This document shows positions 1-9,185 of a stretch of 58,034 nt of DNA, piece by piece. Both the position numbers and the translations under genes were made by a program. How positions within the stretch are numbered: position 1 is the first letter of the stretch; every line of letters begins with the position of its first letter. This stretch comes from Thraustochytrium sp. TN22 (taxonomy: Eukaryota > Sar > Bigyra > Thraustochytrida > Thraustochytriidae): the NCBI GenBank assembly GCA_013306675.1, contig JABLUY010000230.1, forward strand, positions 1 through 58,034, written 5' to 3'. Under the pieces are notes generated by a model. It did no database searches. It saw only the letters and a list, made by a program, of their open reading frames with translations, and was not told the DNA's origin.

Positions 1-166
1 AGCCGCTGCCGCTGCGTCTGCCGCCGCGCGCGCCGCCGCCGCCGCCGCCGCCGCGATACGGGTCTGCGCTGCCGGCGGCCGCGCGCGCCTCCTGCGAGGA
101 GGCGCGCCGCCGCCGCGCAGACCGCCAACGCCGAGCCCGCCGACGCCCGCGGCGCCCGCGCGCGCG
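1..166. other. 5' leader or promoter of the CCDC12 gene
   Basis: This is extremely GC-rich DNA made of CCG and CGC runs, with no coding signal I can support. It directly precedes the ATG of the CCDC12-like gene and is probably its leader. It is cut by the window edge. Confidence 0.4.
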
Positions 167-630
167 ATGGAGGGCGGCGGCGGCGGCGGCGCGCGCGTGC
201 GCTTCCGCAGCTACGTGCCGGCGGACGGCGCGCTGCGGCGCGGCGGCGAGGGCGATGCCAAGGCCGGCGGCGAGGGCGAGGGCGGCGGCGACGGCGGCGC
301 CAAGGCGCCCAAGGCGCAGCAGCCCGAGCGCCTGGTGGCGTGGACAGGCGGCCTCGTGCGCGAGCTGGAGGCCAAGGCGGCGCGCGACAGGGACCAGCTC
401 ATCAAGCCCGCGCAGCCGGAGCTTGCAAGCGTCGCGCCGACGCGAAAGGTGAACTGGGACCTCAAGCGCGACGCCAGCAAACCACTCGCCAAGCTCGCAA
501 GGCGCACGCAGCGCGCCATCCTGCAGCTTGCCGAGCAGGAGCGCAAGCGCCGTCGTGCCGAGGAGGGCGACGAAGACGAAGACGAAGACGGGGACGAAGA
601 GGAGGACGGGGACGACGACGAGGAGGACGA

Positions 631-687
<57 letters not shown>

Positions 688-811
688 AGAAGAGACTGCC
701 AAGAAACCTGATGCGACCGTGACTGCCAAGGGCCAAAACGATGAAAACGAAGACACACAAGGCGACGAACAAGCAAATGACCCGCCAAGTACCACGAGCA
801 AACCGGAGTGA
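167..811 (+). CDS. CCDC12: CCDC12/Cwf18-like pre-mRNA splicing factor
   Basis: This 214-residue protein resembles CCDC12 (Cwf18 in fission yeast), a small component of the activated spliceosome. The family signatures are visible. Near the N terminus is VRFRSYVP (residues 11-18), matching the family's FRNYxP motif. At about residues 93-118 the segment containing KVNWDLKRD, followed by LARRTQRAI, matches the family core. The N terminus is Gly-rich. The last 80 residues are a long Asp/Glu tract encoded by GAC/GAG triplets, then a Thr/Lys-rich tail; this tail is longer than in animal homologues. The start is the ATG at 167. It converges with panB; the stops are 227 bp apart. An AATAAA at 945-950 is a good poly(A) signal for it. 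RBMX2, another spliceosomal gene, lies at 32.7 kb. Confidence 0.85.
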
Positions 812-870
812 ATCCATCTCCCGCGCACGACGACTCACTCGACAATGCCTTCAAGGGCGATGTGCATTAT

Positions 871-886
871 CGCTAGCTAGCTAGTA
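871..886. repeat. CTAGCTAG cluster after the CCDC12 stop
   Basis: GCTAGCTAGCTAGTAG lies about 60 nt after the CCDC12 stop codon. Similar CTAG clusters follow the stops of several other genes here (near 5063, 33634, 52688 and 57261). CTAG runs give TAG in several frames on both strands. Confidence 0.5.
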
Positions 887-944
887 GAGGGCGGCGCTGC
901 AGGCCCGCAGCAAGAGGGACGAGGGACGGCGCGGCGAGCACATG

Positions 945-950
945 AATAAA
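945..950 (+). promoter_or_regulatory. Poly(A) signal AATAAA for CCDC12
   Basis: A perfect AATAAA lies 134 nt after the CCDC12 stop, in the short convergent spacer before the panB stop. A matching AATAAA follows frataxin, so the hexamer is probably used in this organism. Confidence 0.55.
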
Positions 951-1038
951 TTGATGTCTTTCTACCACCACCACCACCACCTATCACCCCATGTGCCCAC
1001 CAGGCGGGGAATGCTACTCCCTGTCTCACGACTCAACA

Positions 1039-2304
1039 TCAGTAGACCTTGATGTCCTCACCGACGCCGTCCAACGGCGCGGCGGACTTGGAGGAGACAG
1101 AGCGCTCACGCTTCGCAACGAGCTCCAAGAAGATGTCACGCTCCGCGTCGGAGATCTTGTAGGGCGAGAATTCCATGCTGGGGAAGACACGCTCCTCGAC
1201 GTCGCGCTTGTAGTCGGCAAGGCCGTTCTGAATGGCATGGCCGACCGTGGCGTACTGCTTGCAAAACTGCGGAGTAAACTGAGCGTGGTGGTAGTGCTGC
1301 ATCATGCCAAGCATGTCATGGAAGACGAGCACCTGGCCGTCCGTGTAGGGGCCAGCGCCGATGCCGATGACAGGAATGTCAACGGCCTTGGTGACCTCCT
1401 GCGCAACGACGGCCGGAACGCACTCGATGACGAGCGCGAAACAGCCGGCCTCCTGCAGGGCCTCGGCGTCCTCGATGAGCTCGAGCGCCGCCTTGGCGGA
1501 GCGGCCCTGCGCCTTGAAGCCGCCGAGGCTGGAGAAGCTCTGCGGCGTGAGGCCAATGTGGCCCATGCAGGCGATGCCGCTGTTCAATATGGCCTCGACC
1601 TGCGGCAGGCGCTTGCGGCCGCCCTCGACCTTGACGGCGTCGAAGGAAGTCTCCTTCATGAGGCGAATAGCGCTGCGCGCGGCCTGCTCGGGCGAGGCTT
1701 CAAAGGTGCCAAAGGGGAGGTCCACGACGAGAAGCGGCCGGCGGCAACCACGCGCCACGGCCTTGCTGTGGTGGATGATCTCGTCCAGCGTTACGGGCAG
1801 CGTGGTGTCGTAGCCGAGCTCCACCATGCCGAGCGAGTCACCGCACTGCGCGCGAGACGAGACGAGACGACACGAGACGAGACGGGGACGGGACAAGGGT
1901 TTGTTTCGTCAGTCGACCATCGGCAAGAACAACGTGGACGCGGACAAACTCACCAGCAGGATGTCAATGCCGGCCTTGTCCACGTGCACGGCGCTCGGGT
2001 AGTCGTAAGCGGTGACCATGGTGATGGGCTGCTGCTTGGCGACCTTGGCCGCGAGCGAGTGGATGGTGATGTTCTTGTGCGGCGGCGCTGGCGCGGCCGT
2101 GATGGTCGGCGGCTTGGCGGCGCCGCTGAGCGCGCGCGCGCCCAGCAGCGCCAGCGGCGCGGGCTGCGTGGGCGCGGCTGCGGCGGCGAGCGGACCAAAG
2201 CCCGCGGCGCGCATGCCGCGCACGCCGCGCACGCCGCGCACGCCGCGCACAGCGCTGCGCATGCTGCGCAGGGTGCCGCGCATCGCGCGCTTGCCGGGCG
2301 TCAT
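1039..2304 (-). CDS. panB: Ketopantoate hydroxymethyltransferase (PanB), two exons
   Basis: PanB transfers a hydroxymethyl group from methylene-tetrahydrofolate to alpha-ketoisovalerate, the first step of pantothenate synthesis. The coding exons are 2304-1954 and 1845-1039, joined in phase 0, giving 385 residues. Exon 1 holds an Arg/Ala-rich presequence with a VRG repeat that looks mitochondrial. It then enters the core at TMVTAYDYPSAVHVDKAG. Exon 2 continues with GDSLGMVELGYDTT (metal and substrate site), HIGLTPQ, and GIGAGPYTDGQVLVFHDMLG, all diagnostic of PanB. The junction reads ILL|CGDSLG, with Cys where many homologues have Val. The ATG at 2304 is only 56 bp from the stop of the AAA ATPase upstream on the same strand, leaving very little room for a separate promoter. 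Confidence 0.93.
1846..1953 (-). other. panB intron (GTGAGT...GCAG, 108 bp)
   Basis: Read on the minus strand, the intron starts GTGAGT and ends CGCGCAG. A CTGAC branch-like site lies in its first half. Removing it joins the two halves of the conserved PanB core in frame. Confidence 0.88.
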
Positions 2305-2360
2305 GGGCGCGGCGGCGGCGGCGACGATGCTGCTGCGGCTGCGGCTGCTGCTGCTGCTGC

Positions 2361-4616
2361 TTAGCGCGGCGAGGCGCGCGCGGCGGCGAGCGCGGCGAGC
2401 AAGCAGTCCTCGGAGACCACGCGCAGCCCCCGGCGCAGCGCAAGCACGGCGGCCTCGCGGCAGAGGTTTTCGATCTGGGCGCCGGACAGGGCGAGTCCGG
2501 CCATGGCACGCGCGACGCGGGCGCGCAGAGCGACGTCGTCAGCCGGCGAGGGCCCCGGGAGCGGCAGGCGCGCGAGGTGCACGTCGAGGATGCGGCGCTT
2601 GTCGTCGTCGTCCGGCAGCGGCACGTGCAGCACGCGGTCGAAGCGGCCCGGGCGCAGCAAGGCCGCGTCGAGCAGATCCACGCGGTTCGTTGCGCCCAGC
2701 ACGAGCAGGCCGCGCGCGGAGCCCAGGCCGTCCATCTCGTTCAGCAGCGTCGACAAGACGCGCGCCTGCACGGAGGACGCCTGGTCGGCGTCGCCCTGCT
2801 CGAGCGCGCGCTTGCCCACGAGGGCGTCCAGCTCGTCCAAGAATACCACGGCCGGCAGCGCCAGCCGCGCCTGCGCGAAGACCTCGCGCACCGTGCGCTC
2901 TGCGTCGCCCACGAAGGGCGAGTACACGTCGGCGCCGCTGAGCACGAAGAAGGCCAGGCCGGCGCGCGCCGCCACGGACCGCGCCAGCGTCGTCTTGCTG
3001 CAGCCGGGCGGTCCGTGCAGCAGGATGCCGCGCGGCGCCTCCAGGCCGAGCCTCTTCATGGCACCGGCGCGCTCCGTGGGCCAGTCCACGGCCTTGGCCA
3101 GTTCCAGCTTGATTGACTCGTATCCGGCCACCTCCACGGGCCGCACGCCTTCCCGTTGCTCTTGTTGTTGTTGCTGCTGCTGCTGCAGCTGCTGCTGCTG
3201 TACTTTGCCGCCACGCAGGAGCGAGCCACCGCGCCCCACGACGCGAAGGGCAGCGTCCAGGTCGGCCTCCGCCAGCGCCGACGGCGCCCGCCCGTCTGCT
3301 GCGTCTCGCGCGCTGTGCAGGCGCGCTTGAGCCACGAGCGCATCCAGATCGCCCGACGTGTAGCCGACCGTGCGGCGCGCCAGGTCGCGCACCAGGTCAG
3401 GGGTAACCGAGTCCCTGAGCGAGGCCGCCAGCTGCGCCTCGCGCTCCGCGAGCGTGGGCGGCGCGAAGGCCACCTCGCGCTCGAAACGGCCTGGCCGGCG
3501 CAGCGCCGGGTCCACCTCGTCGGGCCGCGAGGTGGTGCCCAGGACCACGATGCGCCGATCTGCGCCGTGCAGGCCGTCCATGAGCGTGAGCAGCTGCGCC
3601 ACCACGCGCGCGCCGCCGGCGTCTGCACCCTCCTGCGGCGCGCGCACTGGGCACAGCGTGTCGAGGTCGTCCACGAGCACGAGCGCGCGCGCACGGGCGC
3701 CCTTGAGCTTGACAAAGGCCTCTGCGCGCGCGAAGGCGCGCCGCAGCGCCTCCTCCGGGCCATCGCCGCCCTCGTTGCGCGCCTCCACCTCGACCAGTTC
3801 GCATGGCGCCAGTCGCGCCAGCCGCGCCGCCACCGCACGCGCCGCGCGCGACTTGCCCGTGCCGGAGGGCCCGCGCAACAGAACGCCGCGCGGACTGTGC
3901 AGATCGCCAAGCTGCTGGAAGCGCTCGAAGTGCTCCACGGGCCACACGACCAGCTCGTGTAGACTGCGCAGTGCCGGCGCATCTGTTGTACCTGCTGCTG
4001 CTCCTTCGTCTGCGACTGCCAGCCTGGGAGGCTGCACATCCATGAGGCGGTCGTCGAAACTCACGCGTGTCGCGCTCTCGCAGGTCACGAGCACGCGCGC
4101 CGGCAGCGTTCGCACCACGACGGCGTCGAGCGCTAGCCCGGCAGGCGCGCGCACCACGCAGCCCTCGAAGAGCACCATGCCGGACCGCACGTAGTGGTCC
4201 ACCTGCTGACGCACCGTGCTCGCGAACGGGAGCGGGCTCACGGCGCCCGAGGCGGGCTCCACCATGCGCAGCTCCACGGTGGTGGCCCTGGTGGCGCGTT
4301 GCCGCGCCGGCCGCACCTCCTCGGCCACGCCGCCCGCCTCCAAGACCACGGGCGGCCCGAACCAGGCCTCCAGCGCGCGCTGCACGCCCTCTGGCACGCG
4401 CACGCTCGTCTCGGCCGCGCGCAGGCGGCGGGCCGCGCCGCACGAGCAGCCGCTGGCGGCGCCGCAGGCCCCATGGACGCGCACCAACGCCGCATCCCGC
4501 TCGCGCGCCGGCTGGAGCCCACCAGGGGCTTGCACGCGCACAAGCGCCGCGGGCCCCAGCTCGCGCGCCGCCGCGCAGCTCGCCTCCGCGCTCCCGGGCC
4601 GCATGCGCCGGCCCAT
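2361..4616 (-). CDS. AFG2/SPATA5-type tandem AAA ATPase
   Basis: This 751-residue protein has an N-terminal domain (about 1-215) and two AAA modules. D1 has Walker A GPSGTGKS (249-256) and Walker B ending in Asp-Asp (LVLVDD, about 312-317), where most family members have Asp-Glu. D2 has GPPGCSKT (535-542) and a normal VVFLDEL Walker B (590-596), followed by the ATNR and RPGRFD motifs. The CSKT form of the D2 P-loop is typical of AFG2/Drg1/SPATA5 proteins, which release the recycling factor Rlp24 from pre-60S ribosomes. Length fits SPATA5L1 (about 750) better than SPATA5. A poly-Gln tract (473-486) sits in the D1-D2 linker. The ATG at 4616 is used. The stop is 56 bp upstream of the panB ATG. 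CDC48 is a less likely alternative because of the P-loop. Confidence 0.85.
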   Translation of the reverse strand: MGRRMRPGSAEASCAAARELGPAALVRVQAPGGLQPARERDAALVRVHGACGAASGCSCGAARRLRAAETSVRVPEGVQRALEAWFGPPVVLEAGGVAEEVRPARQRATRATTVELRMVEPASGAVSPLPFASTVRQQVDHYVRSGMVLFEGCVVRAPAGLALDAVVVRTLPARVLVTCESATRVSFDDRLMDVQPPRLAVADEGAAAGTTDAPALRSLHELVVWPVEHFERFQQLGDLHSPRGVLLRGPSGTGKSRAARAVAARLARLAPCELVEVEARNEGGDGPEEALRRAFARAEAFVKLKGARARALVLVDDLDTLCPVRAPQEGADAGGARVVAQLLTLMDGLHGADRRIVVLGTTSRPDEVDPALRRPGRFEREVAFAPPTLAEREAQLAASLRDSVTPDLVRDLARRTVGYTSGDLDALVAQARLHSARDAADGRAPSALAEADLDAALRVVGRGGSLLRGGKVQQQQLQQQQQQQQEQREGVRPVEVAGYESIKLELAKAVDWPTERAGAMKRLGLEAPRGILLHGPPGCSKTTLARSVAARAGLAFFVLSGADVYSPFVGDAERTVREVFAQARLALPAVVFLDELDALVGKRALEQGDADQASSVQARVLSTLLNEMDGLGSARGLLVLGATNRVDLLDAALLRPGRFDRVLHVPLPDDDDKRRILDVHLARLPLPGPSPADDVALRARVARAMAGLALSGAQIENLCREAAVLALRRGLRVVSEDCLLAALAAARASPR

Positions 4617-5083
4617 TCTGGCTGAGCTAGCGCCGGCAGAAGCAGTTCTGGTGGACCTCGAAGACGACGAGGACGACGGCGAGGGTGAACGAGGACGAGG
4701 ATGAACGAGGACCGTGACGACGGGGAAAAAGGAAACGAGGACGAGGACGTGGACAAGGGAACGAGGACGATGTCAGCAACGACGAAGACGACGACGAGTC
4801 TCATCGTCATTCGAGGCCGGGCATGGCAGCAATGCTGTTCGCGAGTCGCAAGTGCTCTTTGATGAATCCAACAAAATCTTCAACATGATCATCATGATCG
4901 CACAAGGTGTACTTTAGTAGGCTTCAGGGACGCGCGCGTGCATGGTCAATTGGAAAAAAGGAGCGCTTCACGCACAGCTGCAGAGAGTCATCGCTCATAG
5001 GTCTGTCTCGCGCGCAGTAGTACACACTCGCTCGCTCTAGGCCTAGCTCGCTCGCTCGCTCGCTAGCTCGCTCACTTGCTCAC
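4617..5083. other. Spacer between TPR and AAA genes
   Basis: This 467-bp spacer holds a GA-rich stretch (4690-4800) that may be leader of the AAA gene. It also has a less GC-rich patch around 4850-4960. At 5033-5080 there are GCTC tetranucleotide repeats with CTAG clusters, just past the TPR gene stop. No gene is seen. Confidence 0.5.
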
Positions 5084-7378
5084 TCACTGCATAGGAGGAA
5101 AAGGGCCAAGGAGCTGGCGCTTGGAGCGACGAGCACCGTGCGGAGGATGGCGGTACTGGCGTCCCTTGGCACTGAGGTCGGTGGGCTGTGATGCAGAGCC
5201 ATGGCCAAAGGCGTCGGCGAGCTTCTTGAGGCTGGCGAGCTGGGCGTCGGCGTCGACGGTGTCCGGGTTGGCCGGGCCGAGGACGGCGCGAAAGGCCTTG
5301 GCCGCCTCCTCGCTCTTCTCAATGGCCGGCGCAATGCGGCCAAGGCTCTTGAGACATTGAGCCATGTTGAAGAGCACCTGCGCAGTGTCAGGGTGCTGCG
5401 GGCCAAGGACCTCCTTGCGGATGGAGTGTGCTTGCTCAAAGCGCGCGAGCGCGTCGGTGTGCTTGCCGAGCGTCTGGTACACGGCGCCGATGAAGTTGAG
5501 GACGTCAGCGCAGCGTGAGTAGCGCGCGCCGTGGCGCTCGGCGAGCGTGGCGTAGGCGGCCTCGTAGCGGCGCAAGGCCTCCTGCTGCATGCCCTCGTCG
5601 TCGAGAATGTTGGCAAGGAGCAGACTGATCTCGACCTTGGCGTCCGGATCCTCGGTGGCGGCCTCGGCGCTGCGCAACTTCTCCATGGCCGCGGCGGCGT
5701 CGCCTTGCGAGTGCAAGATGACAGCGAGGTTCGTGTAGGCCTCGTTGAGGCGCTCCTGCGAGGCGCCCGCGGCGGCAAAGACGTCGGCGGCTTCGGCCGT
5801 GTACTGCTGCGCGTTGTCGAGGTCGGCCTTTTGAAAGTAGAGCGAGCCGATGTTGAGGAGGACGATGCCCTCCTCCTCGGAGCTGCCGGCGTCGGGCTGC
5901 GCGCGGCGGATCTGCAGCGATTCGAGGTAGCAGGTGAGCGCCTCGTCGTGGCGCTCCACATCCTCGAGCAGACAGGCGAGGTTGTTAAGCACGGTCGCGA
6001 TGTCCGGGTGGTTGGGCGGAAGCACCTTGCGCGAGATGGCGAGCTCCTCCTCGTAGCAGGAGAGCGCCTTGAAGGCGTCGCTGGGACTGGCCTGGTCCGC
6101 GAGCGCGTGGCCCAGATAGCCCAGCACCTGCGCCAGGCGCATATCGTCCGGGCCGACGTGGCTGCGCATCGTGGAGAGCGCGGACTTGAGCGCCTCGATG
6201 GCGAGCTCGAAGTACTGCTCCTCGGTGAGCAGGACGCCGAAGCGCGCAAGCAGCTCGGCGCCCTCGAGCGAGTCGGCGCCGAGGTCGGCGCGAATGCGCT
6301 TGTCCACGGCGTCGCGGACGGTGTGCAAGAGCGCCGTCTGCAGCGAGGCCATGACGGCGGCATTGACGGCCGCGTAGCCGCCGGGCGCGTCGCGCAGGAT
6401 GCCGTGGATCATGGCGTGGTCGCGCTCGCTGGAGGCGAGCGCGGTGCGCGCGTCGAAGGTGTCCAAGACGACGCGCACCTCCGCCGTGTCGCGCTGCAGC
6501 ATCTCGACGAGCTGCTCCTCGAGCTCGGGCGTGATGATGGCGCTGAGCGGCTCGGGGCTGTGATCCGAGGGCGCGCGCCCGGACACGATGTGCAGCTCCC
6601 AGGCGCACCAGGCGCGCGACAGCGGGCGCGGGTCGGTCCAGCGGTCGATGAAGATGACGCGGTCCGGGAAGCGGTCGATAGCGCGGCGCAGCGAGGACTC
6701 GAGCAGGTGCTGCAGCTTCTCGCGCGCCCCCGACTGGCCCACGTTGCGCAGCACGTGCTGGTTGGCGCAGAAGATGTCGAGCCAGACGAAGCGCTCCTCG
6801 TCCGGGACTCTCCTGTCGTCGAAGAAGGCCACGAGCGCGCGCACCAGATCGTGGAAGCTGCTGGTGTGCGCGTGCACCACGAAGACGCCCGCAAAGGAGA
6901 CGCCGCGAGACTCGCGGTTGAGCGTGTCCACGAAGCGCTCGCGGCGCACCTCGGTGCGCGGCATGACCAGGAAGGTGCTCACGTCCTCCACGGTCCACTC
7001 GGCGCGCTCCTTGGGCCTGAACTTGCTCGGGTCGAAGGACACGGCCTGCAGCGTGCCGTCGGCCGCCAGCAGGCGGCCCTTCCACATCTTGGCGCTGGCG
7101 GCGCCCACGAGCGCCAGGAGCGACGACCCCCTCCGCGCGCTCTGGTCGACCAGCTGCACCGTGTCGCCGACGTGGAAGCGCGCGTGGTCCTCCTCGCACA
7201 CGAAGAGCTGCACGCCCTGCGCCGCCGTGCCCTTGCGCAGCGCGTCGGCCAGGTCCTCCACCACGCGCAGCGCCACGCCGCGGAAGGACACCACGTCGTT
7301 GCTCAGGTTGTCCTTGCGCGCGGTCCCGGTGCCCGGCGCCGACCGCCGCGCCGTCGACAGCCGCCGCAGCGTCTTCAT
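5084..7378 (-). CDS. TIR-like domain plus tetratricopeptide-repeat protein
   Basis: This 764-residue protein joins a TIR-like domain to kinesin-light-chain-type TPRs. In the TIR-like part (about 160-290), a beta-strand segment VFVVHAH is followed by VWLDIFCANQH (about 198-208). The TIR-typical SRAWCAWEL follows (254-262), and its Glu261 sits where TIR NADases have their catalytic Glu. From about residue 340 to 710 come repeated TPR helices (for example HPDIATVLNNLACLL and HPDTAQVLFNMAQCL). The N-terminal 150 residues are unassigned. The start is the ATG at 7378; the open frame continues upstream to 7603 but with leader-like Arg-rich sequence. In other eukaryotes such architectures are signalling or immune sensors; that role is inferred. 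A broken TIR gene lies 1.8 kb upstream of its start. Confidence 0.75.
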   Translation of the reverse strand: MKTLRRLSTARRSAPGTGTARKDNLSNDVVSFRGVALRVVEDLADALRKGTAAQGVQLFVCEEDHARFHVGDTVQLVDQSARRGSSLLALVGAASAKMWKGRLLAADGTLQAVSFDPSKFRPKERAEWTVEDVSTFLVMPRTEVRRERFVDTLNRESRGVSFAGVFVVHAHTSSFHDLVRALVAFFDDRRVPDEERFVWLDIFCANQHVLRNVGQSGAREKLQHLLESSLRRAIDRFPDRVIFIDRWTDPRPLSRAWCAWELHIVSGRAPSDHSPEPLSAIITPELEEQLVEMLQRDTAEVRVVLDTFDARTALASSERDHAMIHGILRDAPGGYAAVNAAVMASLQTALLHTVRDAVDKRIRADLGADSLEGAELLARFGVLLTEEQYFELAIEALKSALSTMRSHVGPDDMRLAQVLGYLGHALADQASPSDAFKALSCYEEELAISRKVLPPNHPDIATVLNNLACLLEDVERHDEALTCYLESLQIRRAQPDAGSSEEEGIVLLNIGSLYFQKADLDNAQQYTAEAADVFAAAGASQERLNEAYTNLAVILHSQGDAAAAMEKLRSAEAATEDPDAKVEISLLLANILDDEGMQQEALRRYEAAYATLAERHGARYSRCADVLNFIGAVYQTLGKHTDALARFEQAHSIRKEVLGPQHPDTAQVLFNMAQCLKSLGRIAPAIEKSEEAAKAFRAVLGPANPDTVDADAQLASLKKLADAFGHGSASQPTDLSAKGRQYRHPPHGARRSKRQLLGPFPPMQ

Positions 7379-8109
7379 CGCGCCGCCTTCCCGGCGCCGC
7401 CCGCGCGCGCCGCCGCGCCTGCCCGCGCGCGCGACTCTGCTCTGCTCCGCTCCGCCGCCGCCCTCGCTCGTCTCGTCTTTCCTTCTCCCTCTCTCCGCGC
7501 GCGTGAGTGCACGCGCGCGCCGCCCCCCCCAGCCGCGCCGGGCGCGAGCAGGCGGCGCCTGCCTGCGGCGGCAGTGCGGCCGCGCGGCTGGGGGGGCGTC
7601 CACGCGCCGACTGGACGCCGGGCAGGATAGGTGGTGGCGAGGAGTGGAATCAAGGTGGAATCAAGCATCGCGAGCGATCAGATCAGCGCGATCAGGATCA
7701 GCCTGAGCGAGGCTCTTCTTCAGTCAGGCGCCGCGCAGGGGAAGGCTGAGAGTCCGAGACCACGCAAGGAGGCGAGTCACCGCGCCGCGGCGGAAGGACA
7801 GTGAAGTCGGCAGCGCAGAGCAGCCTGAGCGCAGGACGGAGGCGTGTGCGCGCACGATCTGCACAAATTGGCATGCGTTGCGCAAAGAGGAGGCGCCCGT
7901 GGATGTCGGACGGCCAGCCAGCCGCGAGAACCGCAAGTTTTGCGCGGGCCAGCGCGGCGTAGCGCGGCGTTCTGGGCGCGCGCTGGCGCGCAGTGCACTA
8001 CTACACGACGAAGGCGCGTTGCCGCCCCTCCATGCAGTGGTGATGGCAGGCTCCGGGTTGAAATAAAACTCTGGTCATCAAATCGTTGCACGACTACGGC
8101 TAGTACTAC
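7379..8109. other. Spacer upstream of the TIR/TPR gene
   Basis: The part next to the ATG (7379-7600) is GC-rich with CTCTGCTCCGC-type repeats and probably is the TPR gene's leader. The rest is mixed sequence with an AATAAA (8062-8067, plus strand) that I cannot tie to a gene. No gene is seen. Confidence 0.45.
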
Positions 8110-8391
8110 TCAGCGTTCCATGGCCTGGATCTCGGGTGCGCCCTTGCGCACGTCGGCGGGCTCCCAGCAGAAGACTGTGTAGCTGCGCACAGATGGTGGT
8201 ATCGGTTAGTCGTCCGCATCGAACCTTGCCCGCATCTACGTGGACGCCACGCTGACTTACGCGCAGCACATCATGCAGGAGAGCGCCAGCGGCAACCCGC
8301 CGCCCTCGTGCATCGCCACCGCGCATGGTGGGCAGAAGAGCTTGCACAGGCAGTTGGGCGGAGCCTTGTACGAGGCCGACTTCTTCGCCAT
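8110..8391 (-). CDS. Small Cys-rich, probably membrane-inserted protein, two exons
   Basis: A spliced gene of 67 residues: exon 1 is 8391-8261 and exon 2 is 8182-8110. The join turns GC|C into an Ala codon. The protein begins MAKKSASYKAPPNCLCKLFC and continues through CPPC to a hydrophobic run, LPLALSCMMCCAYTVFCW. It ends in a charged tail (EPADVRKGAPEIQAMER). It has eight Cys in total, arranged CxC, CxxC and CxxCC. The hydrophobic run could span a membrane. The layout recalls short Cys-rich membrane modules or PLAC8-like proteins, but I cannot assign a family. Support comes from the textbook splice sites, an in-frame join ending at a stop, and a compact Cys pattern. It lies between the TIR/TPR gene and the TIR relic. 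Confidence 0.65.
8183..8260 (-). other. Intron of the small Cys-rich gene (GTAAGT...CTAAC...GCAG, 78 bp)
   Basis: On the minus strand it starts GTAAGT, has a perfect CTAAC branch site (plus-strand GTTAG at 8205-8209) about 22 nt before the acceptor, and ends GCGCAG. Together with the panB intron it sets the splice consensus for this genome. Confidence 0.7.
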
Positions 8392-9185
8392 CCTTTCTAC
8401 TACCTCCGTTCGAGCTCGAGCCCTTCAGCAGATCAGCCCTCCTGAGTAGTATTTCGTTTCGGGTCTGCTGCTTGCGGCTGCCTGCCCGGCTCGCCCAGCG
8501 TGCGTGCCCAGCGCCGCCGCGCCACGCAGGACCAGCGCGGGAACCGACTGGCGCTGCCTGGCGCTCGACCTGGCGCTCGGCCTGGCGCTCTCCCCGTTCT
8601 CCGACTTTCTCTCGCAGAGCAGTGACGCACTGGCGCAGGCTGCAGATTCGCACGCCACGAGGGCCACGCCACTGCAGCCTGCTGTGCTAGCTCTCTCCAA
8701 GTCGCTCTCCGTGTCGGGGTTCCCTGCCAGGCGCGTGGCCAGTGGCGTGCGCCTCGACGCACGGGCTCATCGAAGAGAGCGGCGGGGCAGCTGCGCAGAT
8801 GCGCGCGATTGTCAAGGTTGCGCTGGATGTAGGGTTCCTGCAGTGCTCGTCCGAGTCTGGTCGGCAAGATCCTGGCTGCGATCCTGGCTGCCTGCTCGGT
8901 GGTACGGTGCCAGGTACGGTACGCCAGTATCAGGCCTTCTGCACGCGCACGACTCGGAGCGCCACCGCGCGCCGCCCGTGGCCGGCCCACGCTGGTTCTG
9001 TGGCCGTCTCCATGTCATCGAAACCTGTGGAGACTTGCTTACAATGCTTGGAGCGAAGAAGCGGCCAGCGGAGGACTTGGGAGTCGGAGCAACTCTCGGA
9101 CGACACTGGGCTGGCAAGACGCCACTGCAAAGCGGTGGCTCGAAGTCCCTCGTCATCAGCAAGGCAGGCTGGCTGGCGTCGCGGC
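8392..9185. other. Spacer without a supported gene
   Basis: It holds the presumed leader of the small Cys-rich gene, a short CTGGCGCTCG-type tandem repeat (about 8549-8592), and a GCCAGTG heptamer at 8738-8744. Open frames here show no conserved motif I recognise. Confidence 0.4.

Noticed and set aside
991-2364. Plus-strand 457-codon frame over panB
   Set aside because: Antisense shadow that also crosses the panB intron; no conserved motif.
5531-7630. Plus-strand 699-codon frame over the TIR/TPR gene
   Set aside because: Antisense shadow in GC-rich DNA. The minus strand carries recognisable TIR-like and TPR motifs.
8062-8067. AATAAA on the plus strand
   Set aside because: No plus-strand gene ends before it that I can support; the nearby small gene is on the minus strand.
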